Positions 41,931-51,455 of a stretch of DNA of 64,000 bases are shown piece after piece. Position numbers and translations under genes: made by a program. The stretch covers positions 1 through 64,000 of the forward strand of contig JAFGIY010000065.1 in the NCBI GenBank assembly GCA_016929335.1. Reading direction: 5' to 3'. The notes beneath the pieces are model-generated. The model was not told the DNA's origin. It did not search any database and saw nothing but the letters and a program-made list of their open reading frames with translations. This DNA is from Acidobacteriota bacterium (GTDB lineage: Bacteria; Acidobacteriota; UBA6911). How positions within the stretch are numbered: the stretch's first letter is position 1; every line of letters begins with the position of its first letter.

Positions 41931-44906
41931 ATGTTCACCCACCTGCACGTTCATTCGAACTACTCGTTCTGCCGCGGTGCCAGCAGAATAGAAGCGCTGG
42001 TTGATGCGGCTTTGGCCAGGGGCATGTCCGCTCTGGCCTTGACCGATATCAACGGCGTGTATGGGTTGATCTGGTTCCTGCAGTATGCAGCCGAGCGTGG
42101 CTTACGACCGATCGTGGGTTCCGAACTGCGCTCGGGAAAGGAGCGGGCAACGCTTCTGGCGCGCGATCGCGATGGCTATGAGACTCTCTGCCGCATCATC
42201 TCCCGGTGTCGGCTTGAACCGGATTTCTGTTTGAGCAGGACGCTTAGGGAGGATCGTGAGAAACTGATAGTGCTTAGCGATCAAATCCCATTGCTGAGTG
42301 CTCTTGGCCGACGGAACGGGACATCGGATATTTATGTGGAATTGAACGATCCCAAAGCGGAACCTCCTTTGCTGCAGTTCTCGCGCGCCAGTGGAATCCC
42401 GGTAGTGGCAACCAATGATGTTTATTTTGTCGATTCGTCCGATTTCCCGATGCATCGGCTGTTGCGTGCCATCGATTTAAACACGTCTTTATCGCGGATT
42501 CCTTCGGGAGAGCTGGTGAGCGAAGATCATTGGCTGAAGCCGGAAGATGTGATGGCGCGCCGGTATCCGCATCTCGTGCAGGCGCTGGAGAACACTCAGC
42601 GAATTGCGGACGAGTGTTCCGCCCCGGCTGTCGGCAAACCCGTGTTCCCTTCGTTCGATCTCCCCGGTGGGGAGGATGCTTTCGAATATCTCAGGGAGGA
42701 GTGCTATCGCGGTGCTGAGCAGCGCTATGGCGAACTCTCCGATTCGGTGTTGAAGCGTCTGGAGCATGAACTGAGGATCATCAAGGACAAAGGCTTTGCG
42801 GCTTATTTTCTGATTGTACGGGATATTGTCCGGCAGTCGGAGCGCACATGCGGCCGGGGGTCTGCGGCTGCAAGTCTGGTTTCGTATTGCCTCGGGATCA
42901 CGCATGTGGAGCCGATTACGCACAATCTGTTTTTTGAGCGCTTTCTCAACGAAGGTCGAACGGACCCGCCCGACATCGATATCGATTTCCCGTGGGATGA
43001 ACGCGACGCTGTTTTCGATTACGTTTTTAGCAAGTACGGCGCCGTCCGGGCTGCCATGATCTCCAATCATGTGGGATTTCGCGCGCGAGCGGCTGTGAGG
43101 GAAGTCGCGAAAGTATATGGTCTGCCGGAACAGGAGATCAAGGCCGTCACGCAACGTATGGGGTACTACTGGTCGGTTCGAAACCTGGAAGATTCTATCA
43201 ATCACCATCCCGTATACAAGGATATGGAATTGAAGGATCCCTGGCCGGAAATTATCCGCCTGGCGATGAAACTCGACGGTTATCCGCGTCATATGTCGGT
43301 GCATTGCGGGGGGGTTGTCATTGTTCCCGACAGAATTGATCGGTACGTCCCGGTTGAACCTGCTCCCAAAGGCGTTCCGATTATCCAGTGGGAAAAGGAT
43401 CAGGCGGAAGATGCCGGCCTGATAAAAATCGATCTCTTGGGGAACCGGTCTCTTGCCGTCATCCGGGATGCGCTGGCGGCCGTCAGGGAAAATTACGGGA
43501 AAGCGATCGACTACGCACGGTGGGATCCTACAACGGATGCCCGAACCCAGGACCTTATCCGCAGAGGTGACACCATCGGCGTATTCTATGTGGAATCCCC
43601 CTCGATGCGGCAGCTGCAGCAGAAGTGCCAAACGGGAGACTTTGATCATCTGGTGATCCACAGTTCGATCATACGTCCTGCGGCAAACAAATATATCCGC
43701 GAATATGTGCGACGGCTGCGCGGAGGTTCCTGCAAGTCTCTGCATCCTATTCTGGATGAGGTGTTGGGTGAAACCTACGGGATCATGGTGTATCAGGAGG
43801 ATGTTTCCCGCATTGCCATGGCAATGGCAGGATTCAACGCCTCAGATGCGGACCTGTTGCGGAAGATTCTTTCGAAGAAACGCTCAGGCAGGAAGCTGGA
43901 GGATTATAAGGAGATGTTCTATGCAGGAGCTGAGGAGCGGAGTGTTTCGCGGGAGGTTATTGACCAGGTCTGGGAAATGATCATGAGTTTTTCGGGATAC
44001 TCGTTCTGCAAGCCGCACTCCGCTTCCTATGCTCTGGTATCCTACAAGTCCTGTTATTTACGCGCTCATTATCCCGCCGAGTTTATGGCGGCTGTGCTTA
44101 CGAATCAGGGCGGTTATTATTCGTCTTTTGCGTATGTCTCGGAAGCGCGCCGGATGGGGCTGCGGGTACTTCTGCCGGATGTAAACGGGAGCCGCAAAGC
44201 CTACTGGGGCAAAGATAAGACAATCCGCGTCGGATTGATGCAGTTGAAAGGCTTGCATGAAGCGGCGCTGGAAGCGATTCTGGACGCGCGGCAGAAAAAA
44301 CCATTCTCATCGCTTGAAGATTTTCTCTGCCGCGTGGAAATAGATCCGGCGGATGTGAAGATCCTAATCAAGGCTGGAGCGATGGACTGCATTTCCGGCG
44401 GTGCTACGCGTCCGGAAATGATCTGGAAAGTGCTGTCGTGGAATGAAATACGTTCGGCTCGCCGGCCGGTTATGCGCTCGCTTTTTCAGGAAATGCCGTC
44501 GGTGATCCCGCCGAGGGTGCCTCAGTATAGCGCCCGCACGGTTCTGGAGCATGAACTGGAAACGCTGGATTTTCTGATCAGCCGGCATCCGTTGTCGCTG
44601 TATACCCAACAACTCTCGAATCTCAGCTATGTCAGAGGTTCGTCTCTTCCAAAGTACGTCGGAAAGAGAGTAACGACTGTGGGTTGGTGGGTCACAGGAA
44701 AGCTCATTGCAACAAAAGACGACGAGCCGATGGAGTTCATCAGTTTCGAAGACACCAGCGCTATATACGAAACAGTCTTCTTCCCGGAAGCCTATGCCCG
44801 CTTCTGTCACATTTTGAATCGCTCCCGTCCTTATGTGCTGACCGGCGTCGTCCAGGAAGAATTCGGCGCCGTCACCCTGACCGTCGATTCCGTCCGCTTC
44901 CTCTAA
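41931..44906 (+). CDS. dnaE2: DnaE2 (ImuC) error-prone DNA polymerase III alpha subunit
   Basis: The 991 residues begin MFTHLHVHSNYSFCRGAS, the PHP domain of bacterial DnaE. The palm contains PDIDIDF (about 346-352), the two metal aspartates, and later KIDLLGN with the third. RHMSVHCGGVVIVPD and PHSASYALVSYKSCYLRAHY are DnaE hallmarks, and a C-terminal OB-fold domain (about 910-990) is present. It lacks the PHP histidine in ATNDVYF (usually VHY/VHF). At 991 residues it is the short DnaE2 type that makes translesion errors with ImuB. The start directly follows a repeat and has no Shine-Dalgarno sequence, and an in-frame TAA lies 15 nt upstream. Confidence 0.93.
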   Translation: MFTHLHVHSNYSFCRGASRIEALVDAALARGMSALALTDINGVYGLIWFLQYAAERGLRPIVGSELRSGKERATLLARDRDGYETLCRIISRCRLEPDFCLSRTLREDREKLIVLSDQIPLLSALGRRNGTSDIYVELNDPKAEPPLLQFSRASGIPVVATNDVYFVDSSDFPMHRLLRAIDLNTSLSRIPSGELVSEDHWLKPEDVMARRYPHLVQALENTQRIADECSAPAVGKPVFPSFDLPGGEDAFEYLREECYRGAEQRYGELSDSVLKRLEHELRIIKDKGFAAYFLIVRDIVRQSERTCGRGSAAASLVSYCLGITHVEPITHNLFFERFLNEGRTDPPDIDIDFPWDERDAVFDYVFSKYGAVRAAMISNHVGFRARAAVREVAKVYGLPEQEIKAVTQRMGYYWSVRNLEDSINHHPVYKDMELKDPWPEIIRLAMKLDGYPRHMSVHCGGVVIVPDRIDRYVPVEPAPKGVPIIQWEKDQAEDAGLIKIDLLGNRSLAVIRDALAAVRENYGKAIDYARWDPTTDARTQDLIRRGDTIGVFYVESPSMRQLQQKCQTGDFDHLVIHSSIIRPAANKYIREYVRRLRGGSCKSLHPILDEVLGETYGIMVYQEDVSRIAMAMAGFNASDADLLRKILSKKRSGRKLEDYKEMFYAGAEERSVSREVIDQVWEMIMSFSGYSFCKPHSASYALVSYKSCYLRAHYPAEFMAAVLTNQGGYYSSFAYVSEARRMGLRVLLPDVNGSRKAYWGKDKTIRVGLMQLKGLHEAALEAILDARQKKPFSSLEDFLCRVEIDPADVKILIKAGAMDCISGGATRPEMIWKVLSWNEIRSARRPVMRSLFQEMPSVIPPRVPQYSARTVLEHELETLDFLISRHPLSLYTQQLSNLSYVRGSSLPKYVGKRVTTVGWWVTGKLIATKDDEPMEFISFEDTSAIYETVFFPEAYARFCHILNRSRPYVLTGVVQEEFGAVTLTVDSVRFL

Positions 44907-44971
44907 TAATTATGGTGACAGGCCGCCTGCTGATGGCCGGCATACACCCTTCTGAAATGACGCGGGCTCTG

Positions 44972-45430
44972 CTATTGCTTTTCTTTTCCTGCGATCGCTT
45001 TTTTGTATTTCTCCGTGGGCCCGGTCGCGAGGTACCAGATCGGCCTTTCGATCTTCCTGAAATAAATCGGAGCATGCTTCAGTCCCGCAGGGATGAAAAT
45101 GGCGCAGCTTTTTGTAATTATGTGTTTTTCGCCGCCAAGCCATAACTCGACTTCACCGCACAGATCATTCGGATCCTCGGGATTTGTGCCGAGAAATACC
45201 AGGTATTCATCAAACTCATGATCGTGCTCCTCTGCCGGACTGCCCTTGCCTGTGATCTTTTTCCACCATGCAGCCATGAAATAATAGGCTCCGGGCACTA
45301 CCTCCTCGTCGACATAAATGGGAAATTTCACACACTCTTCCCGGCGTTTCGCCTCTTCAGGTGTTTCCGGCGGGCCGAATCCTTCTTTGGGTCTGTCGAT
45401 GATATTCTTCGCGTATTTTGATTCAGACAT
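44972..45430 (-). CDS. cupin-domain protein
   Basis: The start at 45430 (MSESKYAKN) has GGAG 10 nt upstream. The open frame extends much further but looks non-coding. The 152-residue protein has a single cupin barrel with HDHEFDEYLVFLGT (about 75-90) as the first metal-box region and IPAGLKHAPIYF (about 122) as the second. Residue spacing fits a cupin 2 domain. Substrate and metal are unknown. The frequent acidic-aromatic segment YVDEEVVPGAYYFMAAWW is distinctive. It converges on dnaE2. Confidence 0.8.
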   Translation of the reverse strand: MSESKYAKNIIDRPKEGFGPPETPEEAKRREECVKFPIYVDEEVVPGAYYFMAAWWKKITGKGSPAEEHDHEFDEYLVFLGTNPEDPNDLCGEVELWLGGEKHIITKSCAIFIPAGLKHAPIYFRKIERPIWYLATGPTEKYKKAIAGKEKQ

Positions 45431-45726
45431 AAAATCATTCTCCTGTTGCGGATCATTGAGAATTCCATGGAAACCGTGATAGATGGGAGCCTGACCATGT
45501 TTGTTCCTTCCGCTCCCCGTCGCGCTAATTTCTAATCTGAATGCAATCTGGAGCATATTGTGAGGGATTTGGCAGTTAATTGCAAAACAGAGTTTGAAAG
45601 GTCTCCGTTCTGATTCAAGATGTCGTGGTGCCGGCGCTGTCTCTCCCGGCATCAAAGGATGCGTCATGCCCGCAGATTCAATAAGACTATGGATGGAACC
45701 GCAAAAATTATAGAATCCCTCCTGCG

Positions 45727-46656
45727 ATGTATGATTACCTGTCTTTAATTCTAGGTGTTGGATGTGCTGCTGCCGGCGGTGAGCTTTTTGTTCGTGGTGC
45801 AGTCGGTCTTGCCCGATGGGCAAGGATATCGCCGGGTATCATTGGTGCAACCGTTGCCGCATTTGCGACTTCAAGCCCCGAGCTTTCGGTTGCCGTCAAT
45901 GCCGCAATTGCCGGCAAACCGCAAATATCCCTCGGCGATGCCCTAGGCAGCAATGTGGTAAACGTCGCTCTGATCCTTGGGATTGCTCTTCTCTTTTCCG
46001 GAGTTCAGAGCTCCCGCGGCAGTGTGAAAAGAGATTTTCGCGTTGCCATGCTTGCACCGGTCATTATAGGCATTCTGTTTTTCGATGGAAAGCTCTCAAG
46101 GCTCGACGGGATTGTAATGCTGGGCATGTTTGTCTTCTGGCTTACGGCCGTTGTCGTTGAGGCAGCGAGACAGCGGAAAGCAACCGCGAAAGCAGCAGCA
46201 CGGGCAAGCGGTTGGAAGGCGGCGTTGTCCTGCATTTTCGGGCTCGCCTTTCTGGTTGCGGCTGGGAATCTCATCGTTACCGGCGCGAGAGGTATTGCCG
46301 TTTCGTTCGGCATCAGCGAATTCATTATCGGAGAAACGGTCGTCGCGATAGGGACCTCTATGCCCGAACTCGCGACCACTATCATTGCACGGCTGCGCGG
46401 GCATGACGAAGTCGGGCTCGGAACGATCCTCGGGAGCAACATATTCAATGGCCTGTTTATTATTCCCGTGGCGGCTGTCATTTGCCCTATTAAGGTCGGC
46501 TTAAGCGAAGTAACGATAGCGCTGCTTTTCGGGCTGTTGGCAATTGTATTCACCTGTCCCGATAAGGAAAATTTCATCCGACGAAGTCGGGGAGTGATTT
46601 TGCTGGCAATTTATGCGGCATACCTTCTTGCCGTCATCCTGTACCACCGGGCATAA
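45727..46656 (+). CDS. calcium/sodium antiporter of the CaCA family (YrbG type)
   Basis: The 309 residues have about ten TM segments and two inverted alpha-repeats, the exchanger signatures. The first is GATVAAFATSSPELSVAV with GDALGSNVVNVALILG, and the second GETVVAIGTSMPELATTI with GTILGSNIFNGLFII. It should exchange Na+ for Ca2+ at the inner membrane. No strong Shine-Dalgarno sequence is seen before the ATG. It is transcribed alone. Confidence 0.92.
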   Translation: MYDYLSLILGVGCAAAGGELFVRGAVGLARWARISPGIIGATVAAFATSSPELSVAVNAAIAGKPQISLGDALGSNVVNVALILGIALLFSGVQSSRGSVKRDFRVAMLAPVIIGILFFDGKLSRLDGIVMLGMFVFWLTAVVVEAARQRKATAKAAARASGWKAALSCIFGLAFLVAAGNLIVTGARGIAVSFGISEFIIGETVVAIGTSMPELATTIIARLRGHDEVGLGTILGSNIFNGLFIIPVAAVICPIKVGLSEVTIALLFGLLAIVFTCPDKENFIRRSRGVILLAIYAAYLLAVILYHRA

Positions 46657-46730
46657 CCGTTCTTTAATGGTTTGTACCGGCAGGCAGGGATCCGGCGTTG
46701 CCGGACTTAAACTGGAATTGCCGCAGCCAT

Positions 46731-47174
46731 CTACTTTGTTCCAATTCGCTGCAGTTCGGCCCGGCTTAAAACGATTCTTGCCGATGCCAGTTTCCTGTAA
46801 TATTTCTTGATCTTCTCGGCATCTCCTCCCGCGACTGCCTTTATCAGATCTCCCTCCAATTCTGCGACTTCCAGGAGCTTGTAATAGTCGAGGGATTCCT
46901 TGAAATGTGCCAGCACAATGAGTCCGGTGAGTATCGGGTGATTATTGGTGACATTGGCATCTTTGAATCGGACGCCATGTTCCAGCTCCACCTCGAGCCC
47001 TGCGCGGAAATCATCCAAAGCGATCTTCGTTTTCGAGGTATTAACCAGAGGCAGGATGGTTTTTGCTTCTCTGGGAAGCACCTGAGCCTTCTTGAGTTTT
47101 GTCCAATCCCTGATTTTGAGTTCCCTGCATACCCGTTTCACTTCATCAGCAGTGACATATTGAGGCATTTTCAT
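46731..47174 (-). CDS. DUF5661 protein
   Basis: The start at 47174 (MKMPQYVTADEVK) has GGAG 8 nt upstream. The frame can begin at a GTG six codons earlier. The 147 residues contain the family core DDFRAGLEVELEHGVRF (about 55-72), DANVTNNHPILTGLIVLAHF (about 75-94) and LDYYKLLEVAELE. The function is unknown. It has no membrane segment and is probably cytoplasmic. It converges with the antiporter gene. Confidence 0.75.
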   Translation of the reverse strand: MKMPQYVTADEVKRVCRELKIRDWTKLKKAQVLPREAKTILPLVNTSKTKIALDDFRAGLEVELEHGVRFKDANVTNNHPILTGLIVLAHFKESLDYYKLLEVAELEGDLIKAVAGGDAEKIKKYYRKLASARIVLSRAELQRIGTK

Positions 47175-47409
47175 ATTCTTTCTCCGGTTCACAACCTAAG
47201 ATTCAGATGGTCGCGCATCCGAGTTCGCGACTTATATTCTTTTACTCCGTCCTGCTGCTAAAGACAACCGGAGAACGGCTGCTGGATTGGCAAATGTTGT
47301 TTATGCCTCTATAGCGTACGGCAGCGGGCGCCTGCAGGCAAATTCGGAAGTGGCGCCGGATTTCATATGCGGTTAACATATGTAAATAACGGAGGCCACG
47401 AGTCAAAAA

Positions 47410-48786
47410 ATGAATAATAGGATGAGATGGTATTGTAATCCCCTTCTGTTAGCCGGCGTTCTTGGCCTGGGTGCTTACGGCGGAAGACTCTGTTTCCCTG
47501 AAGAGCCTGTGCAGAAGGCTCAGAAAGGGCTTCATCCCTATGAAGCGTATGAAGCATCGGAACGATGCGCTCTGTGTCATAAGCAGATATCGCTCCAATA
47601 TCAACAATCGGCCATGGCGAAGGCGCAGGTGCTGCCATGGGACCAGGCCGAATACTTCCAGCTTGCGGTCCCCCATACGAAGATTGAAGCGAAGGTTGCT
47701 CCCGTCGAAGCGGGATGCATTAATTGTCATGCGCCGCAGGCCTTTCTGGCGGGAGATATCCCGCCACCGAAAGCGGGGGCAGCCGATCCAAAAGCGGATG
47801 GAGTTTCATGCGACATGTGTCATTCCATTATCGGATTTGAAGGTGATGTTCCGGTCAACGGCAACTTTGCCGTAAAACCGGGCAAGGTCAAATTCGGTTC
47901 AAGAAAAGATGCAAAGGCCGTAGGGCATGAAACCCAGTACTCATCGTTTTTTAAAGGCTCCAAGCTGTGCGGAACATGCCACGATGAGACCAGCCCGTAC
48001 GGCGCCTGGGTCAAAGAAACCTATCGGGAATGGAGCCGGACTCCCTATGCGGCGGCCAACGTATATTGTTTGAGCTGTCACGTTCCTCCGGCGCCCGGAA
48101 AGGCGGCAGTAACAGGAATCGAGCGTACGGATGTTGCACAACACATTTTCCAGGGAGCTTATTCGCAGGCCATGCTGAATGGAGCGGCGACGCTCTATAT
48201 CTATCCTCTCAGCAAGGAAATTCGTGCGGGAAAGCCTTTTGATATTTCAGTGGTGATCACCAATAGCCGTGCCGGTCATCGGATCCCAACCGGATCTACC
48301 GAGGAAAGACAGCTTTGGCTGCGGCTGGAAGTGCGGGACGCCAACGGTAAAATCCACCATATCCCGGCAGGTATTGCTCCCGGAGATACTCCGGAAAACA
48401 GCTATAGCGTCACCGTGAATAAGCCGGCCTACAGAGACCTTGGAACCATGATGGGCATCAAGGACTTCAAAGGAATTGCCAGAGATTCTCTCCCGGAAGG
48501 CGACCGATTGTTCAGAAAGGTTTTCCTGAATCCCAACGGTGAGGAAACGATCGCTCAATGGTATACGGTTAACTCGGAAGCATTTGACAACAGATTGAAA
48601 CCGCTGGAAGCCGTCACTGAACAATATGTGTGGAATGTACCCGGCGATATAGCGAAAGGAAACGCCACAATTACGGCAACGCTCAATTATCGGAGGCTTC
48701 CTCAATCAGTCGCCGACCTGGTGAATATCGGGAAGGTTCCGATTCTTCATGTCGCCGCGGATCAGGCTGTCGTGGAGGTGAAATAG
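47410..48786 (+). CDS. five-heme c-type cytochrome
   Basis: A hydrophobic N-terminus (about 8-25) signals export. Five heme-binding CxxCH motifs are present: CALCH (about 54), CINCH (103), CDMCH (134), CGTCH (187) and CLSCH (220). The C-terminal half (about 265-458) is a beta-rich domain (AGKPFDISVVITNSRAGHRI) with no hemes. It resembles the cytochrome c554-like family and probably carries periplasmic electrons in respiration. The partner reductase is not encoded here. Confidence 0.87.
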   Translation: MNNRMRWYCNPLLLAGVLGLGAYGGRLCFPEEPVQKAQKGLHPYEAYEASERCALCHKQISLQYQQSAMAKAQVLPWDQAEYFQLAVPHTKIEAKVAPVEAGCINCHAPQAFLAGDIPPPKAGAADPKADGVSCDMCHSIIGFEGDVPVNGNFAVKPGKVKFGSRKDAKAVGHETQYSSFFKGSKLCGTCHDETSPYGAWVKETYREWSRTPYAAANVYCLSCHVPPAPGKAAVTGIERTDVAQHIFQGAYSQAMLNGAATLYIYPLSKEIRAGKPFDISVVITNSRAGHRIPTGSTEERQLWLRLEVRDANGKIHHIPAGIAPGDTPENSYSVTVNKPAYRDLGTMMGIKDFKGIARDSLPEGDRLFRKVFLNPNGEETIAQWYTVNSEAFDNRLKPLEAVTEQYVWNVPGDIAKGNATITATLNYRRLPQSVADLVNIGKVPILHVAADQAVVEVK

Positions 48787-48857
48787 CCGCTGTTGAAAAC
48801 AACGCTGCTTCCGCGGATTTTCCTGCAATCCATTTTGGGGAAATGGGCCCTGACGCA

Positions 48858-50402
48858 TTAGCTGCTGCCAAACCGAATGCCTTGTGCTAACGGAAGCTCC
48901 TTGGACCAGTTGATGGTGTTGGTTTGCCTGCGCATATATGCCTTCCAGGCATCGGAGCCCGATTCGCGTCCGCCGCCGGTTTCTTTCTCGCCGCCGAATG
49001 CTCCGCCGATTTCGGCGCCCGATGTTCCGATATTGACATTGGCGATACCGCAGTCGGAGCCTCGCGGCGACAGGAACTCTTCAGCTTTGCGCAGACTCCC
49101 CGTGAATATGGCGCTGGAAAGCCCCTGCGGTACATCGTTATGGAGTGTCAGTGCATCCTCGAAATCTTCATATTCGAGAATGTAGAGGATTGGAGCGAAC
49201 GTCTCGCTCTTGACAACATCAGTCTGGAGCGGCATCCGCACGATAGTGGGCTCGACAAATTGCGCTCCAAGTTCCGGGAGGCGCCGTCCGCCGAAGAGAA
49301 CCTGACCCCCATCTTCCTTTGCCCGTTCGATTGCTCTGAACATGTTATCCACCGCATCCGGAGTGATGAGAGGCCCCATCAATACACCCTGCTCCAGTGG
49401 ATCCCCGATCTTTACCTGGCGATATGCTTCCACCAGTCTGCGGACCAGATCCTGCGCAATGCTTTTATGTACAATGATGCGCCGGGTTGAAGTACAGCGC
49501 TGGCCGGCCGTGCCGACCGCTCCAAACAGGATCGCCCGTGCTGCAAGATCGAGGTCGGCGTCTTCCGCAACAATGATCGCATTGTTGCCGCCAAGCTCAA
49601 GAATGGTGCGGCCGAATCGACGGGCAACGGTTTCGGACACATGCCTGCCGATGAGCGTAGAGCCGGTAAAGGATATCAAAGCAAAACGAGGATCATTCAG
49701 CATGCTTTCCCCAATACTGCTGCCGGGACCGATAATCAGATTCAGGATCCCGCTGAGATTGTGGTCGCTCATGACTCGATTGGCTATATGCTGCACCGCG
49801 ATCGCGCATAAGGGTGCAGGCCCTGCCGGTTTCCATACGACAGGATCCCCGCATACTGCCGCGATCGAGCTATTCCAGGACCAGACGGCAACCGGGAAGT
49901 TGAATGCCGTAATTACGCCGATAACACCCAATGGATGCCATTGCTCCATCATGCGGTGCGCAGAGCGCTCCGAAGCCATCGTCAGTCCATAGAGCTGCCG
50001 TGACTGTCCAACCGCAAAATCGCAAATATCGATCATCTCCTGGACTTCGCCATGTCCTTCTGCCCGGATCTTGCCCATCTCGAGGCTGACCAGATCGCCC
50101 AGAGGCTCCTTCATTTCCCTTAAAGCATTCCCGAGATCGCGGACCAGGCTGCCTCGTCTGGGCGCCGGAACCATCTGCCATGTAACAAAAGCGCGCGCGG
50201 CTTCAGCAACGATCCGTTCATAAGCTTCCGGTCCTGCCTGGATTACGCGTGCCAGAACCTCACCGGTCGCCGGATTACGGGAGGTAATTTCGCCGCCCTG
50301 CGGATCAGCAATCCAGCCGTCAGGCCCGAAGCAGGCTCCCGGGTTCACATCCTTAATGAAAAGCTTTTTCAGCAGACCAGTTGATTTTGAAGCCATCATC
50401 AT
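48858..50402 (-). CDS. aldehyde dehydrogenase, ALDH7 (alpha-aminoadipic semialdehyde dehydrogenase) type
   Basis: The start at 50402 follows AGGAGG at 5 nt spacing. The 514 residues have the catalytic Cys in GTAGQRCTSTRR (about 315), Glu in ILELGGNNAII (about 280) and the NAD site SFTGSTLIGRHV (about 255). The C-terminal GAEIGGAFGGEKETGGGRES and YMRRQTNTINWS are typical of ALDH7A1-like piperideine-6-carboxylate dehydrogenases. It probably oxidises an aminoaldehyde (for example from lysine breakdown) to the acid. No lysine-degradation partner is adjacent. Confidence 0.88.
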   Translation of the reverse strand: MMMASKSTGLLKKLFIKDVNPGACFGPDGWIADPQGGEITSRNPATGEVLARVIQAGPEAYERIVAEAARAFVTWQMVPAPRRGSLVRDLGNALREMKEPLGDLVSLEMGKIRAEGHGEVQEMIDICDFAVGQSRQLYGLTMASERSAHRMMEQWHPLGVIGVITAFNFPVAVWSWNSSIAAVCGDPVVWKPAGPAPLCAIAVQHIANRVMSDHNLSGILNLIIGPGSSIGESMLNDPRFALISFTGSTLIGRHVSETVARRFGRTILELGGNNAIIVAEDADLDLAARAILFGAVGTAGQRCTSTRRIIVHKSIAQDLVRRLVEAYRQVKIGDPLEQGVLMGPLITPDAVDNMFRAIERAKEDGGQVLFGGRRLPELGAQFVEPTIVRMPLQTDVVKSETFAPILYILEYEDFEDALTLHNDVPQGLSSAIFTGSLRKAEEFLSPRGSDCGIANVNIGTSGAEIGGAFGGEKETGGGRESGSDAWKAYMRRQTNTINWSKELPLAQGIRFGSS

Positions 50403-50578
50403 GGGATCCTCCTGCATTAACAGCAGAATTCAGGAGACGGAAGTCAGACGCCGGAGTGAATCGTCTCCACGAGAGCCGTTAAAAACGCAATTTGTCAGAG
50501 ATAAGAAAACAAATACGTTGCGTTATGTGATTTACTATAGCATGCACTGCCAATTGAATTCGATTCAAGGAGGGAATT

Positions 50579-51295
50579 ATGAAGGGAATGCTTTTAGCGA
50601 TTCTAATCTCCGCCATCGTGGTTTTCGCGGGATTTGCGCAAAAGAAGTTCCAGTCGGACGTGTTTAAGACCTCGGGCGGCGAATTAAAAATTACTTTTAT
50701 AGGCCACGGCACGCTGATGCTGAACTATGCAGGGAAAGTGATCCACGCCGATCCTGTATCGATGTACGCGGACTATGCAACCCTTCCCAAAGCGGATCTG
50801 ATCCTGATTACCCATGAGCATGGTGATCATCTGGACATGAAGGCGATTCAAGCCGTCAGTACGGCTAACACGGCAATTGTTGTCAATCCCGCCTCCGCCA
50901 AAACTGTTGTCAACGGCATTGTAATGAAAAACGGCGATACGAAGACCGTCTCGAACGTCAGCATCGAGGCTGTTCCTGCATATAACCTGGGAAAACCGTT
51001 CCATCCTAAGGGAAACGGCAACGGATACATTTTGACTTTGGGCGATATGCGGGTTTATATCGCGGGAGATACCGAAAATGTTCCGGAAATCAAAGCCTTG
51101 AAGAATATAGATGTAGCCTTTCTGCCGATGAACCAGCCGTACACCATGACGCCTGAACAGGTGGCCGATGTTGCAAAAGCCATAAGACCGAAAATTCTAT
51201 ACCCCTATCATTTCAGTGACACCGTCACCGGCAAGGTTGTGGATCTTCTGAAGGATGAAAAGGGAATTGAAGTCCGCATCCGCGATTTGCAGTAA
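50579..51295 (+). CDS. secreted metallo-beta-lactamase-fold hydrolase (UlaG-like)
   Basis: A signal peptide (about 3-20, cleavage near FAQKK) precedes an MBL fold. The motif THEHGDHLD (about 78-86) and the later VYIAGDTENVPE and ILYPYHFSDTV supply the metal histidines and aspartates. At 238 residues it is close to UlaG-like/RNase Z-like MBL hydrolases of unknown substrate. AAGGAGG lies before the ATG. The leader suggests the periplasm, which differs from the cytoplasmic UlaG. Confidence 0.85.
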   Translation: MKGMLLAILISAIVVFAGFAQKKFQSDVFKTSGGELKITFIGHGTLMLNYAGKVIHADPVSMYADYATLPKADLILITHEHGDHLDMKAIQAVSTANTAIVVNPASAKTVVNGIVMKNGDTKTVSNVSIEAVPAYNLGKPFHPKGNGNGYILTLGDMRVYIAGDTENVPEIKALKNIDVAFLPMNQPYTMTPEQVADVAKAIRPKILYPYHFSDTVTGKVVDLLKDEKGIEVRIRDLQ

Positions 51296-51455
51296 TAGCG
51301 CCAGAGAGGGCAGAAACGGCGGATGCTTCGAGCGTCTATTCGGGTGCGGGTGCAACGAGCGCGGCGCCGGAATGCGGCAATGCATCATTTTTCCACCGGG
51401 CTTAATCGACTTCCGGTCTCGGCATTAAGTAGTTAATACACATGGCGGAGGATTT

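Noticed and set aside
44972-45823. 283-residue version of the cupin gene
   Set aside because: The residues before MSESKYAKN lack domain character, and a ribosome-binding site stands at 45430. The shorter 152-residue form is more likely.
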